From NCBI RefSeq assembly GCF_009932475.1, contig NZ_BJOV01000003.1, positions 558,001 through 622,000 on the forward strand: a DNA stretch of 64,000 bases, read 5' to 3'. Below the pieces are notes generated by a model. That model saw nothing but the letters and a program-made list of their open reading frames with translations. It searched no databases and had not been told where the DNA came from. Each line of letters begins with the position of its first letter. The stretch's first letter is position 1. This DNA comes from Gordonia spumicola. GTDB lineage: Bacteria; Actinomycetota; Actinomycetes; Mycobacteriales; Mycobacteriaceae. A program made the position numbers and the translations under genes. This document shows positions 35,701-45,099 of this stretch, piece by piece.

Positions 35701-38021
35701 CCACCGACAGTTTCACGGTCCATGTGTCCGACGGCCACGGCCCGGCGACGGTCGCCGTCGTGACGGTCCCCGCCCGCAACACCGCTCCACAGTTCACGGC
35801 GGGGAACCGGAACGACGGCGCCACCACGAACACCGGCACGATGACCGTCGCCGACGCCGACGGGCATCCGCTGACCTACACCGTGAACGGCCAGGCCTAC
35901 ACGCGCGGGAGCACCGTGTCGACTCCCCAGGGAACCTTCGTGTGGCGGGCCGACGGAACCTACACGTTCACCCCGTCGACGGCCGCCCGGCACGCCGCAT
36001 CGGCGACGGACGCCGGCCCCGATCAGGTGAACGCCGTCGTCACGCTGGTCGCATCCGATGGGATCGACTCGACCACGTCGACGCTGGTGTTGCCGCTCGT
36101 CGGCACCAACAGCGCACCGGTCCTGACCGTCCCTCCCGCACCGGCGCCCGCGGGCGGCAGCGCGGTCGTCAGCGGCGGCTTCACGGCGTCCGACGCGCAG
36201 AACGATCCGCTCCGCTTCCGGGTCACCGACGCCGCCCCGACCGGCACGCCGGGGACGTACACGACCGCGGCGGGCGGAACCGTCGTTCTCGACCCGACCG
36301 CCCGCACCTACACGTACACGCCGACCGCCGCGATGCGGCTGGCCGCGTCCGACATCAACGCCCCGGCGAGTACTCGCACCGACACGTTCACCATCGAGGT
36401 CGACGACGGTCACGGCGGCGTCGTCACCAGGCTGGTCACCGTCACCGTCGACCCGGTCACCGCGGCAGGCTACGCGGTCGGTCCGGTCGTCCTCGGGCCG
36501 GACGGAACCCGCTACCTGACGGCATACGACTCGTCCGGCAGCACCACCAACGTCACCGTCGTCTCCCCCGATGGGACGATCGGCCGGGCCCAGATTCCGG
36601 GGAGCCCGTCGGGAGGAGTCCAGCTCGATCCCTCCGGCGACGCGTATCTCACCGTCGCCGACCAGGGCTCGTACTCCGTCTACCGGCTCGGCGACGACGG
36701 ACGGTGGACCTCGCTCAACGGCACCGGAACGCCCGGCACCACCGCCCGGCCCCTGACGTTCCGCCACGGACCGGCGGGGACCACCGTCTACGCGGTCACC
36801 CAGTCGGCGACCACGTCCTACCTGTCGGTGATCTCGCCGACCGGGACGACGGTGACCGGGCCGATCCTCGGAGCCACTCGCGGCTACGACGTCGCCGCCG
36901 ACGGGACCGTCGCGCTGACCACCATCGAGTCGACGGCGAACGGGGACGTGTACCGAACCTCCTACATCTCCCCCACCGGCCAGGTCACCACGCATGTCCT
37001 CGGCGGCGGCCCGGTGACCGACTTCAACAAGCTCACGGTGGGTCCGACGGGGATCCCGTACTACGTGGCGACGTCCGGGTCGACGACGACGGTGCACACG
37101 ATCACGCCCAGCGGACCACACAGCTACTCGGCGACTGGCGATGCCACGTCCAGGCCGACATTCGGCGCTGACGGCACCGCCTATCTCCCGATCCGCAACT
37201 TCGACAACAGCACCACGGTGATCATCATGACGCCGAACGGATCGACGACCCGCACCGTCACCGGCAACGCCGTCGACGGGGTCGTCTTCGCGGGCGAGAC
37301 CCCGTACCTCGTCACACAGACCATCAGCGGAGGATGCCTGATCACCGACCTGCGTCCCGGCGGCGGGTCGAGTACATGCACCGTGACCGGGACACCGACG
37401 TCCGGCACCGCGGTCGGCGCGGACGGCACCGTGTACGTGCGCTCGTACGTCTCCTCGCCGACCAGCGGCTGGACCTGGTACGCGACGCCCGTCGTGCCGG
37501 GCGGTTCCCCGAGGCCCTCGGTGGTCACGTCTCTGGGCGCACTGCCGACGATGCTTCCGAACGGATCCGCAGCGTATGTCGGGCTCACCGGCGACCAGAC
37601 GTCCGGGTACACGACCCCGGTGACGATCGTCCGACCGGACGGCACATCGACCGATCTCTCGTTCGACGGCCGGTACTACAACAAGACGGTCGGAGATACC
37701 GGCATCCTGTACTTGACGCCGCTGACGGCCGGTCCACCGATCGTGATGATCGACGGAACCACTCCCAGATCGATCCCGATACCTGCCGGAACCCTCTATC
37801 AGGTCGTCGAGAGGCCGGGTGGCGGCGCGTACGCCTACGGCAGCACCGGGTCGTCGACGACCTTCGTGATGTACATCGACCCGGACGGAACCACGCGCAC
37901 GATCACGATCCCCGGATCACCCGTCAATCAAGGGATCACCATCGCCCCGGACGGCTCGGCGACGATCACGACCATCGCGTACCTCCCGAACGGGTCGGTC
38001 ACACGAGTCACCGACCTGTAG
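32790..38021 (+). CDS. Large secreted repeat protein with Ig-like/cadherin-like modules and a C-terminal beta-propeller-like region
   Basis: The 1743-residue protein begins with a signal-like segment (about 1-31, MHHTARNRARLIGAAAGVSLLF then NAQADE). A Pro/Ala/Thr-rich region runs to about 230. Seven or so modules follow (about 240-1223), several with the pattern TASDPDGDPLTYTVNG, YTFTPSAAARHAASA and VNxAPT linkers. A different insert lies at about 548-680 (PRYFLDVDPQNLFWDPSDAD). Residues 1224-1743 contain repeated PDGT/GPTG strands like a beta-propeller. There is no LPXTG. It is probably a surface adhesin or biofilm protein; this is inferred. Confidence 0.82.
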   Translation: MHHTARNRARLIGAAAGVSLLFSPAGNAQADEPVDSSTSSVSDTEAQTRPTEPEDAPASDETAAAPAPTADASTAAPQTSDTAPPASEAPATQDPVVPESPPDDPAPQTSVVDTPTATTTITTSPAPAVPSTDDDTADTAPPQDARPASPAAFAPTTIGAQQADSPEPAPLAVMAPATAPLTAPEPSLFGMLALFGAPLAAGSTSPAAPAPWILGWWSRRFQQKLLNSTPTTATPTVSDGGDTDDRTYAVAVPASDADGDALTYTVTSAPRHGTVTAVPGGYRYVADPGFSGVDTFQVRVSDASAEPHLHGLDSLFSLFTGVSAHETYRTVSVVVDASAPTNQAPTVTGDNGTPAPDGTVSGTITASDPDGDPLTYTVNGVGYTRGTTLTTDTGDFVWDAATNGYTFTPSAAARHRAAADDADADDTAETFVIVASDGRGGTSTTTLTTVITGDNTAPVIAGPTTGAVDRATGTTVGTVTASDGDADPLRYAVTTAPSHGSVEMRPDGSFVYTPDGTDRSPAPTDSFTVTVDDGHGGTVAVPVSIAAFPRYFLDVDPQNLFWDPSDADTAAGAVPGSPVGVVEYSVDGSGAVVVHNTGTTPISVLQYNTNGGTQNIAEYVAIAPGSSHTFGVSATGSALDQLVVQTPRDDQGRPVVAGSIVRRSDGSFFQNTVPRVNAAPTLTASDQVDAASSTTGRLTVDDADDDPLTYTVDGMTYRRGETVYTVKGAFTWNSTDDGYTFTPSAAARHAASAPGATADDKSTTITIAVDDGFGGLASTTVTAPITADNSVPLVTESNRVDSPSSSTGVLTASDPDGDPITYTVNGVAYSRGQTVTTPKGSFVWRQDGTYTYTPTYQARHRAAADGASSTDKTDVVVIRAADGHGGTAATDVSFAIVGANSPAQLDTTTPVGAVVAAGTSTGSLAPRASDVDHDPLTFSAPSSTTTGGGSVTVAPDGTFVYTAPIGGSPTATDSFTVHVSDGHGPATVAVVTVPARNTAPQFTAGNRNDGATTNTGTMTVADADGHPLTYTVNGQAYTRGSTVSTPQGTFVWRADGTYTFTPSTAARHAASATDAGPDQVNAVVTLVASDGIDSTTSTLVLPLVGTNSAPVLTVPPAPAPAGGSAVVSGGFTASDAQNDPLRFRVTDAAPTGTPGTYTTAAGGTVVLDPTARTYTYTPTAAMRLAASDINAPASTRTDTFTIEVDDGHGGVVTRLVTVTVDPVTAAGYAVGPVVLGPDGTRYLTAYDSSGSTTNVTVVSPDGTIGRAQIPGSPSGGVQLDPSGDAYLTVADQGSYSVYRLGDDGRWTSLNGTGTPGTTARPLTFRHGPAGTTVYAVTQSATTSYLSVISPTGTTVTGPILGATRGYDVAADGTVALTTIESTANGDVYRTSYISPTGQVTTHVLGGGPVTDFNKLTVGPTGIPYYVATSGSTTTVHTITPSGPHSYSATGDATSRPTFGADGTAYLPIRNFDNSTTVIIMTPNGSTTRTVTGNAVDGVVFAGETPYLVTQTISGGCLITDLRPGGGSSTCTVTGTPTSGTAVGADGTVYVRSYVSSPTSGWTWYATPVVPGGSPRPSVVTSLGALPTMLPNGSAAYVGLTGDQTSGYTTPVTIVRPDGTSTDLSFDGRYYNKTVGDTGILYLTPLTAGPPIVMIDGTTPRSIPIPAGTLYQVVERPGGGAYAYGSTGSSTTFVMYIDPDGTTRTITIPGSPVNQGITIAPDGSATITTIAYLPNGSVTRVTDL

Positions 38022-38037
38022 TCGTCCCGGAGACGAG

Positions 38038-38084
38038 AAAAGTGTTGAGTTGAGGTCCGTGACGGGCCTCAACTCAACACTTTC
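38038..38084. terminator. Bidirectional terminator
   Basis: An 18-bp stem (AAAGTGTTGAGTTGAGG and complement) with an 11-nt loop and T-rich end separates the convergent surface protein and lpd genes. Confidence 0.85.
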
Positions 38085-38099
38085 GCGTCGGGGTTCCTC

Positions 38100-39485
38100 T
38101 TACAGGTTGATCATGTGGCCGATCGCGCCGTGGAAGGTCTCCTGCAGGGCCTCACTCATCGTCGGATGCGTGTGGACGTTGCGGGCGAGTTCCTTGGCGG
38201 TCAGGTCCCACTTCTGCGCCAGGGTCAGTTCGGGCAGCATCTCGGAGACGTTGTCGCCGACCAGGTGACCGCCGATCAGTTCGTCGTTGGTCCCGTCAGT
38301 GATCAGCTTGACGAAGCCGGCCGGTGCGGCGAGTCCCTGCGCCTTGCCGTTGGCGCTGAACGGGAACTTGGTGACCTTGACGTCGTACCCTTCGGCCTTG
38401 GCCTGCTCCTCGGTGAGTCCGAACGATGCGACCTGCGGCTGGCAGAACGTGGCGCGCGGCATCATCCGGTAGTCGCCGAGCGTCATGGTCTCGGCTCCGG
38501 CCATCGTCTCGGCGGCGACGACGCCCTGAGCCTCGGCAACGTGCGCGAGCTGCAGCTTCGCGGTCACATCGCCGATCGCGTAGATGCCGTCGACGTTGGT
38601 GCGCATGTGATCGTCGATCGCGATGGCGCCGCGGTCGGTGAGTGCGACACCGGTGTTCTCCAGACCGAAGCCCTCGACGCGCGGCGCGAAGCCGACGGAC
38701 ATGAGGACCTTGTCGACGGTCAGGCTGCCGTCGTTGCCCTTGGCGTCCTTGTACGTGACGACGACCTGGCTGCCCTGATCGTCCACGGTCTGGACGCCGG
38801 TGCCGGTCATGATCTTGACGCCGAGCTTCTTGTAGGCCTTCGTCATCTCCTTGGAGACGTCGGCGTCTTCGTTCGGGAGGATGCGCGGCATGAACTCGAC
38901 GATGGTGACGTCGACGCCGTAGTTGGCGAGGACGTATCCGAACTCCATGCCGATCGCGCCCGCGCCGACGATGACGATCGACTTCGGGAGGTCGCGCGTG
39001 AGGATCTGCGTCTCGTAGGTGACGACGTTCTCGCTCAGCTCGACTCCGGGCAGGAGACGGACGGTGGAGCCGGTGTCGATGATGACGTTGTCGAACGTGA
39101 TCTCGCGGTCGCCGACCTTGATGGTCTTGGCGTCGGAGAAGACGCCGTAGCCGTCGATCTCGGTGATGCCGTTCTTCTTCATGAGGAAGTGGACGCCCTT
39201 GACGATGCCGTCGGACACCTGGCGAGAGCGGTCGAAAGCGGCGCCGAAGTCGAACGACACCTCCCCGCTGATGCCGAAGGTCTTGGCCTCGTGATTGAAG
39301 ACGTGGGCGAGTTCGGCGTTGCGGAGCAGCGCCTTGGAGGGGATGCAGCCGACGTTCAGACAGACACCGCCCCACCACTTCTCTTCGATGACGGCGGTCT
39401 TCATGCCCAGCTGGGCGGACCGGATCGCGGCCACGTACCCACCGGGTCCGGCTCCCAGGACAACTGTTTGAAAATGTTCAGCCAC
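38100..39485 (-). CDS. lpdC: Dihydrolipoamide dehydrogenase
   Basis: This 461-residue FAD enzyme reoxidises dihydrolipoamide in pyruvate and 2-oxoglutarate dehydrogenase complexes. The FAD motif [20 protein letters not shown] comes first. The redox-active disulfide is in [16 protein letters not shown] near 41-56. NAD-binding [17 protein letters not shown] is near 180-196, and catalytic [12 protein letters not shown] is at the C-terminus. It is closely similar to M. tuberculosis LpdC (from memory). The GTG at 39485 ([11 protein letters not shown]) gives the family start. Confidence 0.97.
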   Translation of the reverse strand: MAEHFQTVVLGAGPGGYVAAIRSAQLGMKTAVIEEKWWGGVCLNVGCIPSKALLRNAELAHVFNHEAKTFGISGEVSFDFGAAFDRSRQVSDGIVKGVHFLMKKNGITEIDGYGVFSDAKTIKVGDREITFDNVIIDTGSTVRLLPGVELSENVVTYETQILTRDLPKSIVIVGAGAIGMEFGYVLANYGVDVTIVEFMPRILPNEDADVSKEMTKAYKKLGVKIMTGTGVQTVDDQGSQVVVTYKDAKGNDGSLTVDKVLMSVGFAPRVEGFGLENTGVALTDRGAIAIDDHMRTNVDGIYAIGDVTAKLQLAHVAEAQGVVAAETMAGAETMTLGDYRMMPRATFCQPQVASFGLTEEQAKAEGYDVKVTKFPFSANGKAQGLAAPAGFVKLITDGTNDELIGGHLVGDNVSEMLPELTLAQKWDLTAKELARNVHTHPTMSEALQETFHGAIGHMINL

Positions 39486-39537
39486 GACGTCCACCCTAAC
39501 GCTCATCGGCCTGCGGTGTCGGTGCTCGGTCCAGGAA

Positions 39538-39558
39538 GTTTCAATCAATGATTGAAAC
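39538..39558. promoter_or_regulatory. Palindromic operator in the lpd/TetR divergent region
   Basis: GTTTCAATCA-A-TGATTGAAAC is a perfect palindrome with a 1-nt centre, followed by another half-site TTTGAAAC at 39562-39569. It is 30-50 bp upstream of the TetR ATG and 53 bp upstream of lpd. It is a likely autoregulatory site for the TetR protein. Confidence 0.7.
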
Positions 39559-39587
39559 AATGTTTGAAACGTGATGTACTGCACGTC

Positions 39588-40163
39588 ATGGCGACAGACG
39601 TGACCCGCACCCGTCTTCTCGACGCCGCGGAGAGAATCCTCGTCGACACCCCGTACGAGCAGCTCAGAGTCCGCGCCGTCTGCACCGAAGCCGGCGTCAA
39701 CCCGGCCGCTGTCCACTACCATTTCGGCTCGCGTGAGGGATTGGTCACCACGCTGCTCCAAGACCGCCTCGGACCCGTCTGGGCGGAGCCGCTCGACGAC
39801 ATCAGCGACCGCGACACGTCCGTCCGGGAGATCGTCGACGCCATCCTCGAGCCGATCGGCCGCCTCGCCTCCGAACCAGAACTGGCCCAGCACCTCCGCC
39901 TGCTGGGACGGTTCGTGATGACGCACGGTGAACTCGACTGGACCGGGACGTGGTTCCGCACGCAGGCGTGGGTGGCGCTGCTCACCCGTGCGATCGACGT
40001 CGACGAGGCCACCGCGCGACGACGGTGGCGCTTCACGTTCACCGTGCTGATGACCGAACTGTCGGCCCCGTCGACGCCGAGCCCCGCGACCATCGCGGCA
40101 CTCGCCGACTTCCTCACCGCGGGCCTGACCGGCCCGAGTCCCTCCCGGAAGGATCCACGATGA
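39588..40163 (+). CDS. TetR family regulator paired with an Old Yellow Enzyme
   Basis: The 191-residue protein starts at ATG 39588 ([18 protein letters not shown]). Its helix-turn-helix at about 26-48 includes [21 protein letters not shown]. The frame also allows a TTG 12 codons earlier, but that lies in the operator. Its stop overlaps the oxidoreductase ATG by 4 nt, so it likely controls that gene. Confidence 0.88.
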   Translation: MATDVTRTRLLDAAERILVDTPYEQLRVRAVCTEAGVNPAAVHYHFGSREGLVTTLLQDRLGPVWAEPLDDISDRDTSVREIVDAILEPIGRLASEPELAQHLRLLGRFVMTHGELDWTGTWFRTQAWVALLTRAIDVDEATARRRWRFTFTVLMTELSAPSTPSPATIAALADFLTAGLTGPSPSRKDPR

Positions 40164-41401
40164 CCAGCCATCTCTCGACGGTCGACCCGTTCGCTCCCGC
40201 ACCGCTCGGCCCGATCACCCCTCGCAACCGGCTGATCAAGTGCGCGACGTTCGAGGGCCGCACCCCCGACGCGCTCGTCACCGACGAACTGATCGAGTTC
40301 CACCGCGAGACCGCGGCGGGCGGCGTCGGGATCAGCACCGTCGCCTACTGCGCGGTCGCACCGGAGGGGCGGACCGACCGTCATCAGATCCTGATGGTCC
40401 CGGAGGCCGCGGAGGGTCTGCGGCGTCTCACCGACGCCATCCACTCCGAGGGAGCGCTCGCCGCCGCCCAACTCGGGCACGCCGGGCCGGTCGCCAACTC
40501 GATCTCCAACCGCGCGAAGGCCCTCGGCCCCGGCCGGATCCCGGCTCCGATGGGCATGTCGGCGACAGCCAAAGTCGATGCCGACGACATCAAACGCGTC
40601 ACCCGGAACTTCGCCGACGCGGCACGACTGGCCGTCGACTGCGGTTTCGACGCCCTCGAAGTGCACTGCGGGCACAACTACCTGATCAGCTCCTTCCTGT
40701 CGCCGCTGCTGAATCATCGGCGCGACGGTTACGGCGGATCGGTCGAGAACCGCGCCCGCCTGGCCCGCGAAGTCCTCGAAGCGGTCCGCGGCGCGGTCGG
40801 CGACGAAGCGGCGGTCTGGGCCAAGCTCAACATGTTCGACGGCGTCGGCAAGCCGGGACGTGGACGTGGCGGCAAGCCGTGGAGCGGATTCAACGTCGAC
40901 CAGGCCTGTGAGACGGCGCAGTTGTTCGAGGCGGACGGGTTCATCGACGCCATCGAGCCGACGGCGGGCAGCTCGCTGCTCAACCCGATGTACCTGTTCC
41001 ACGGGAAACCTCCGCTGGCCGAGTTCGCCGATGCGATGAAGGGCCCCATCCGCACCGGGATGAAGGCCGTCGGCCCGCTGTTCCTCAAGCACTATCCGTA
41101 TCGGGACGCCTACCTGCTCCCGCTGGCCGCGGAGCTCCGCGCGTCGGTCTCACTGCCGCTGATCCTGCTCGGCGGCATCACCGATCGGGCGTCGATGCAG
41201 ACCGCGCTCGACGCGGGTTTCGACTTCGTGGCGATGGGCCGGGCCCTGCTCCGCGAACCCGATCTGCCGCTGCGGATCAAGGACGATCCGACGACGACGT
41301 CCCGCTGCGTCCACTGCAACCTCTGCATGCCGACGATCTATTCGCAGACACGGTGTCCGATTCGTGAGGGAGAAGTTCCGGATACCTTCTCACCTGCATG
41401 A
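40160..41401 (+). CDS. NADH:flavin oxidoreductase (Old Yellow Enzyme family)
   Basis: The 413-residue protein has an FMN-binding TIM barrel. The active-site His-Asn pair corresponds to the [25 protein letters not shown] region near 172-196. [13 protein letters not shown] and [14 protein letters not shown] bind FMN near 340-365. A C-terminal cluster [17 protein letters not shown] resembles the Fe-S ligands of the 2,4-dienoyl-CoA reductase class, but the later FAD/NAD domain is absent. The physiological substrate is an electrophilic enone or enoate, not known. It is co-transcribed with the upstream TetR gene. Confidence 0.88.
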   Translation: MTSHLSTVDPFAPAPLGPITPRNRLIKCATFEGRTPDALVTDELIEFHRETAAGGVGISTVAYCAVAPEGRTDRHQILMVPEAAEGLRRLTDAIHSEGALAAAQLGHAGPVANSISNRAKALGPGRIPAPMGMSATAKVDADDIKRVTRNFADAARLAVDCGFDALEVHCGHNYLISSFLSPLLNHRRDGYGGSVENRARLAREVLEAVRGAVGDEAAVWAKLNMFDGVGKPGRGRGGKPWSGFNVDQACETAQLFEADGFIDAIEPTAGSSLLNPMYLFHGKPPLAEFADAMKGPIRTGMKAVGPLFLKHYPYRDAYLLPLAAELRASVSLPLILLGGITDRASMQTALDAGFDFVAMGRALLREPDLPLRIKDDPTTTSRCVHCNLCMPTIYSQTRCPIREGEVPDTFSPA

Positions 41402-41448
41402 ACGGCGCTCTCAGGGGCCGTGAACGCCGCCTTCGCGTTTCCCATCGA

Positions 41449-41484
41449 CGAATGGACATGCTAGGTGTGGATGTAGTCCATTCG
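41449..41484. promoter_or_regulatory. Short inverted repeat upstream of the MFS gene
   Basis: CGAATGGAC (41449-41457) is repeated inverted as GTCCATTCG (41476-41484), 135-170 bp before the MFS start. It may be an operator or leader hairpin. The rest of 41402-41618 contains no gene I can support. Confidence 0.35.
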
Positions 41485-41618
41485 GGGGAATGATCCCCTC
41501 GTCGTCAACCGTCCGCGAGGACCGTCAGGAAGTGGTAACCGCCGCTCTGCGCGAAGCGAGCGACCCGTCCACCTGACCCGGAGACATCGACTCCTCGAGC
41601 ACGAATCGACGAACAGAA

Positions 41619-42971
41619 ATGACTGACTCGCCGTCCACCCAGGACTTCCAGGCTCCGCCGACCGCACTCGTCCGCAAGGCGATCGCCGCATCCGCGATCG
41701 GCAACGCGACCGAGTGGTACGACTACGGCGTCTACGCCGCGACGACCACCTACCTGACGCAGGCGTTCTTCCCCGGCGCGTGGGGCACGACAGGCACCAT
41801 GCTCGGCTTCGCGGTGTCGTTCCTCCTACGACCGCTCGGCGGCTTCGTGTGGGGCCCGATCGGCGACAAGCTGGGTCGCAAACACGTGCTCGCCCTCACG
41901 ATCCTGTTGATCTCGCTCGCGACGGCCCTCATCGGCCTGCTCCCGACCCACGCGTCGATCGGCGTCTGGGCTCCCGTGCTCCTGATCCTGCTGCGCGTGG
42001 TCCAGGGATTCTCGACCGGCGGCGAATACGGCGGCGCGGCGACGTTCATGGCCGAGTACGCCCCCGACCGCAAGCGCGGTCGCCTCGGCAGCTTCCTGGA
42101 GTTCGGCACGATGGCCGGACTGTCCGCGGGCACCGCGTTCGTGCTGCTGCTGACGTCGATCCTCGACGCCGACCAGATGGCCTCGTGGGGCTGGCGCATC
42201 CCGTTCCTCGTCGCCCTCCCCCTCGGTCTCGCGGGCCTCTACCTGCGGTCGCAGTTGGACGATCCGCCCGTCTTCGCCGAGGTCGAGAGCAAGCGCGGCC
42301 ACGAACCGTCCGGCCTGGAACTCCTCAAGACCGCGGCCGTCGACTACTGGCGGCCCGCGCTGATCATGTTCGGCATGGTGATCGCGTTGAACGTGTCGAA
42401 CTACACGCTCCTGGCCTACCAGCCCGACTACCTGAAGAACACCATCGGCCTGTCCGAGTCGGCAGGCTCATGGGTGATCCTCATCGGCCAGATCCTGATG
42501 ATGCTGATGATCCCGGTCTTCGGCCGCTGGTCCGATTCGACGGGCCGCAAACCGATGTGGCGAGCCTCGTTGATCGGGCTGTTCGTCTTCGCATTGCCGA
42601 TGTACTGGCTCATGGGTCAGGGCTTCGCGTGGGCGATCGTCGGCTTCGCCGTCCTCGGCCTGCTGTACATCCCCCAGTTGGCGACGATCTCGGCGACCTT
42701 CCCCGCCATGTTCCCGACGCACGTGCGGTACGCGGGCTTCGCCATCTCGTACAACGTGTCGACGGCCGCGTTCGGCGGCACCGCTCCGCTGGTGAACGAC
42801 TGGGTGGTCGGCGACACCGGCTGGCACTTGTTCCCGGCCGCCTACATGATGGGCGCCTGCCTCATCGGCATGGTCGCCCTCCACTTCCTCAAGGAGACGG
42901 CGGGCGCGTCGCTGCGCGGCACCGACATCCCCAGCGCCGAGCCCGAAGACGCCGAACCGGCGCTGCGCTGA
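41619..42971 (+). CDS. MFS transporter, metabolite:H+ symporter (ProP-like)
   Basis: The 450-residue MFS protein has 12 membrane spans. The ProP/ShiA-type N-terminus is SAIGNATEWYDYGVYA near 26-42. The motif GPIGDKLGRKHVL follows near 79-91, and STGGEYGGAATFMAEYAPDRKRG covers about 130-152. The family imports betaine, proline, ectoine, citrate or similar solutes with protons. The substrate here is not known; osmolyte uptake is the usual role of close ProP relatives. It is followed 24 bp later by a prolyl oligopeptidase gene. Confidence 0.9.
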   Translation: MTDSPSTQDFQAPPTALVRKAIAASAIGNATEWYDYGVYAATTTYLTQAFFPGAWGTTGTMLGFAVSFLLRPLGGFVWGPIGDKLGRKHVLALTILLISLATALIGLLPTHASIGVWAPVLLILLRVVQGFSTGGEYGGAATFMAEYAPDRKRGRLGSFLEFGTMAGLSAGTAFVLLLTSILDADQMASWGWRIPFLVALPLGLAGLYLRSQLDDPPVFAEVESKRGHEPSGLELLKTAAVDYWRPALIMFGMVIALNVSNYTLLAYQPDYLKNTIGLSESAGSWVILIGQILMMLMIPVFGRWSDSTGRKPMWRASLIGLFVFALPMYWLMGQGFAWAIVGFAVLGLLYIPQLATISATFPAMFPTHVRYAGFAISYNVSTAAFGGTAPLVNDWVVGDTGWHLFPAAYMMGACLIGMVALHFLKETAGASLRGTDIPSAEPEDAEPALR

Positions 42972-42995
42972 CGAGGGTGCGTAGCCTGGGGAACC

Positions 42996-45032
42996 GTGAC
43001 CGACGAGAACACGATCGACGATCCCCACCTGTGGCTGGAAGACGTCACCGGAGACGAAGCCCTCGACTGGGTGCGAGCGCACAACCAGCCGACTGTCGAC
43101 GAATTGACGTCATCGGACAGGTTCGCCGAGATGGAGGCGGACACGTTGGAGATCCTGTCGTCGGACGACCGGATCCCGTACGTGCGCCGACGCGGCGAGT
43201 TCCTCTACAACTTCTGGGTCGACACGACCAACCCGTACGGGCTGTGGCGTCGGACGACGCTGGAGTCGTACCGGTCGGACGACACCGTGTGGGACGTGCT
43301 GATCGACGTCGACGCTCTCCGCGAGGCCGAAGGTGAGAACTGGGTGTGGGGCGGGGCCGCGATGCTGCGGCCCGACTACGACCGCGCACTGATCTCCCTG
43401 TCGCGGGGCGGAGCGGACGCATCGGTGGTCCGCGAATTCGACGTCCCGTCGCGGACATGGGTCGACGACGGCTTCGCGCTGCCCGAGAACAAGTCGAGCG
43501 TCGGGTGGATCGACAGGGACACCGTCTACGTCGGCACCGACTTCGGCGAGCAGCCCGACGGGGCCGGTTCGTGGACGTCGTCCGGCTACCCTCGCGTGGT
43601 GAAGCGCTGGTCGCGCGGCACCGACCTCACCGACGCGGTGACGGTGTTCACCGGCGAGGTCGACGACGTCGCGGTCGGCGCGGTGTTCGACTCGACACCC
43701 GGGTTCGAGCGGCACTTCGCGTACCGATCGACAGACTTCTACAACGCCGACCAGTTCGAGATCCGCGACGGCGAGCTGATCAAGGTCGACATCCCGTCGG
43801 ACGCCGACTTCTCGCTGCGGCACGACGTGATGCTGGTGTCCCCGAAGTCGGCGTGGACCGTCGACGGTGTCGAACGCGCAGCGGGATCATTGTTGGCGTT
43901 CGACTACAACGCCTTCCTGGCGGGCGACCGCACGCACACGGTGCTGTTCGAGCCGGATGCGCACACCAGCCTGGAGACCTACGCGGTCACGCAGTCGCGC
44001 CTGATCCTGGTCACGCTGCACGACGTCGCGACGCGGTTGCAGGCCGTCGAGTTCGACACGTGGACGCCGACCGAGCTCGCGGGTGTCCCGGAGTTCGCGA
44101 CGATCGGCGTCCTCGACACCGACGCCGACCACAGCGACGAGATCTGGTTGTCGTCGAGTTCGTTCACGCAGGCCCCGACTCTGTTGTACGGCGACGCCCG
44201 GACCGGCGTGGAGCCGATCAAGTCGTCGCCGGAGCGGTTCGACGCATCGGGCGTGAGCACACGTCAGTACTTCGCGACGTCCGACGACGGCACCGAGGTC
44301 CCGTACTTCGTGATCAAACGGGACGACGTGGAGCAGGGCCCGACACTGCTGTACGGCTACGGCGGCTTCGAGAACTCACTGACGCCCGGATACCTCGCGG
44401 TCGCGGCGCGCAGTTGGATCACGCGCGGCGGCATCTACGTGTACGCGAACATCCGCGGCGGCGGCGAGTACGGACCCCAGTGGCACACGCAGGCCGTGAA
44501 GGCCGGGCGGCATCTCGTGTACGAGGACTTCTCGTCAATCGCACGCGACCTCGTCGACCGCGGTCTGACCACGCCCGCGCAGCTCGCGGCGCAGGGCGGA
44601 TCGAACGGCGGCCTTCTGATGGGCGTGATGGCGACGAGTTACCCGGAACTGTTCGGCGCGCTGGTGTGCCAGGTGCCGTTGATCGACATGAAGCGGTATC
44701 ACCTGCTGTTGGCGGGCGCGTCATGGATGGCCGAGTACGGCGACCCCGACGATCCGGCCGAGTGGGAGTTCATCTCGGAGTACTCGCCGTACCAGCGGGT
44801 GAGCTCTGACCCCGCCTACCCGCAACTGCTGGTGACGACGTCCACTCGCGACGACCGCGTCCACCCCGGGCATGCCCGCAAGTTCACGGCGGCCCTCGAA
44901 GCCGCGGGACAACCGGTGCGCTACTACGAGAACATCGAGGGCGGGCACGGCGGAGCCGCCGACAACAAGCAGGCCGCGTTCAAGAGCGCCCTCGCGTACG
45001 AGTTCCTCTGGCGGACCGTGGGTCGTTCGTAG
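42996..45032 (+). CDS. Prolyl oligopeptidase family serine peptidase (S9)
   Basis: The 678-residue protein has an N-terminal seven-bladed propeller domain (DPHLWLEDVTGDEALDW at the start). The catalytic hydrolase domain follows at about 420-678. The nucleophile lies in GGSNGGLLMGV near 534-544, the Asp in TRDDRVHPGHA near 621-629, and the His in EGGHGGAADN near 648-657. It hydrolyses short peptides, usually after proline. There is no signal peptide, so it is cytoplasmic. The start is a GTG at 42996. Confidence 0.92.
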   Translation: MTDENTIDDPHLWLEDVTGDEALDWVRAHNQPTVDELTSSDRFAEMEADTLEILSSDDRIPYVRRRGEFLYNFWVDTTNPYGLWRRTTLESYRSDDTVWDVLIDVDALREAEGENWVWGGAAMLRPDYDRALISLSRGGADASVVREFDVPSRTWVDDGFALPENKSSVGWIDRDTVYVGTDFGEQPDGAGSWTSSGYPRVVKRWSRGTDLTDAVTVFTGEVDDVAVGAVFDSTPGFERHFAYRSTDFYNADQFEIRDGELIKVDIPSDADFSLRHDVMLVSPKSAWTVDGVERAAGSLLAFDYNAFLAGDRTHTVLFEPDAHTSLETYAVTQSRLILVTLHDVATRLQAVEFDTWTPTELAGVPEFATIGVLDTDADHSDEIWLSSSSFTQAPTLLYGDARTGVEPIKSSPERFDASGVSTRQYFATSDDGTEVPYFVIKRDDVEQGPTLLYGYGGFENSLTPGYLAVAARSWITRGGIYVYANIRGGGEYGPQWHTQAVKAGRHLVYEDFSSIARDLVDRGLTTPAQLAAQGGSNGGLLMGVMATSYPELFGALVCQVPLIDMKRYHLLLAGASWMAEYGDPDDPAEWEFISEYSPYQRVSSDPAYPQLLVTTSTRDDRVHPGHARKFTAALEAAGQPVRYYENIEGGHGGAADNKQAAFKSALAYEFLWRTVGRS

Positions 45033-45073
45033 AAGCGCCCCGCCTACGGCTCGATGTGAGTGCATGACGGCAT

Positions 45074-45099
45074 CCCCGCCTGACCTGTCTCAGGCGGGG
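45074..45099. terminator. Hairpin between peptidase and HNH genes
   Basis: CCCCGCCTGA pairs with TCAGGCGGGG around a 6-nt loop. The stem overlaps the stop codon of the convergent HNH gene. Confidence 0.6.

Noticed and set aside
34518..37121. An 867-codon minus-strand frame inside the surface protein
   Set aside because: It is antisense to the repeat modules, and its Arg/Gly/Val-rich composition mirrors codon bias. There is no start signal or motif.
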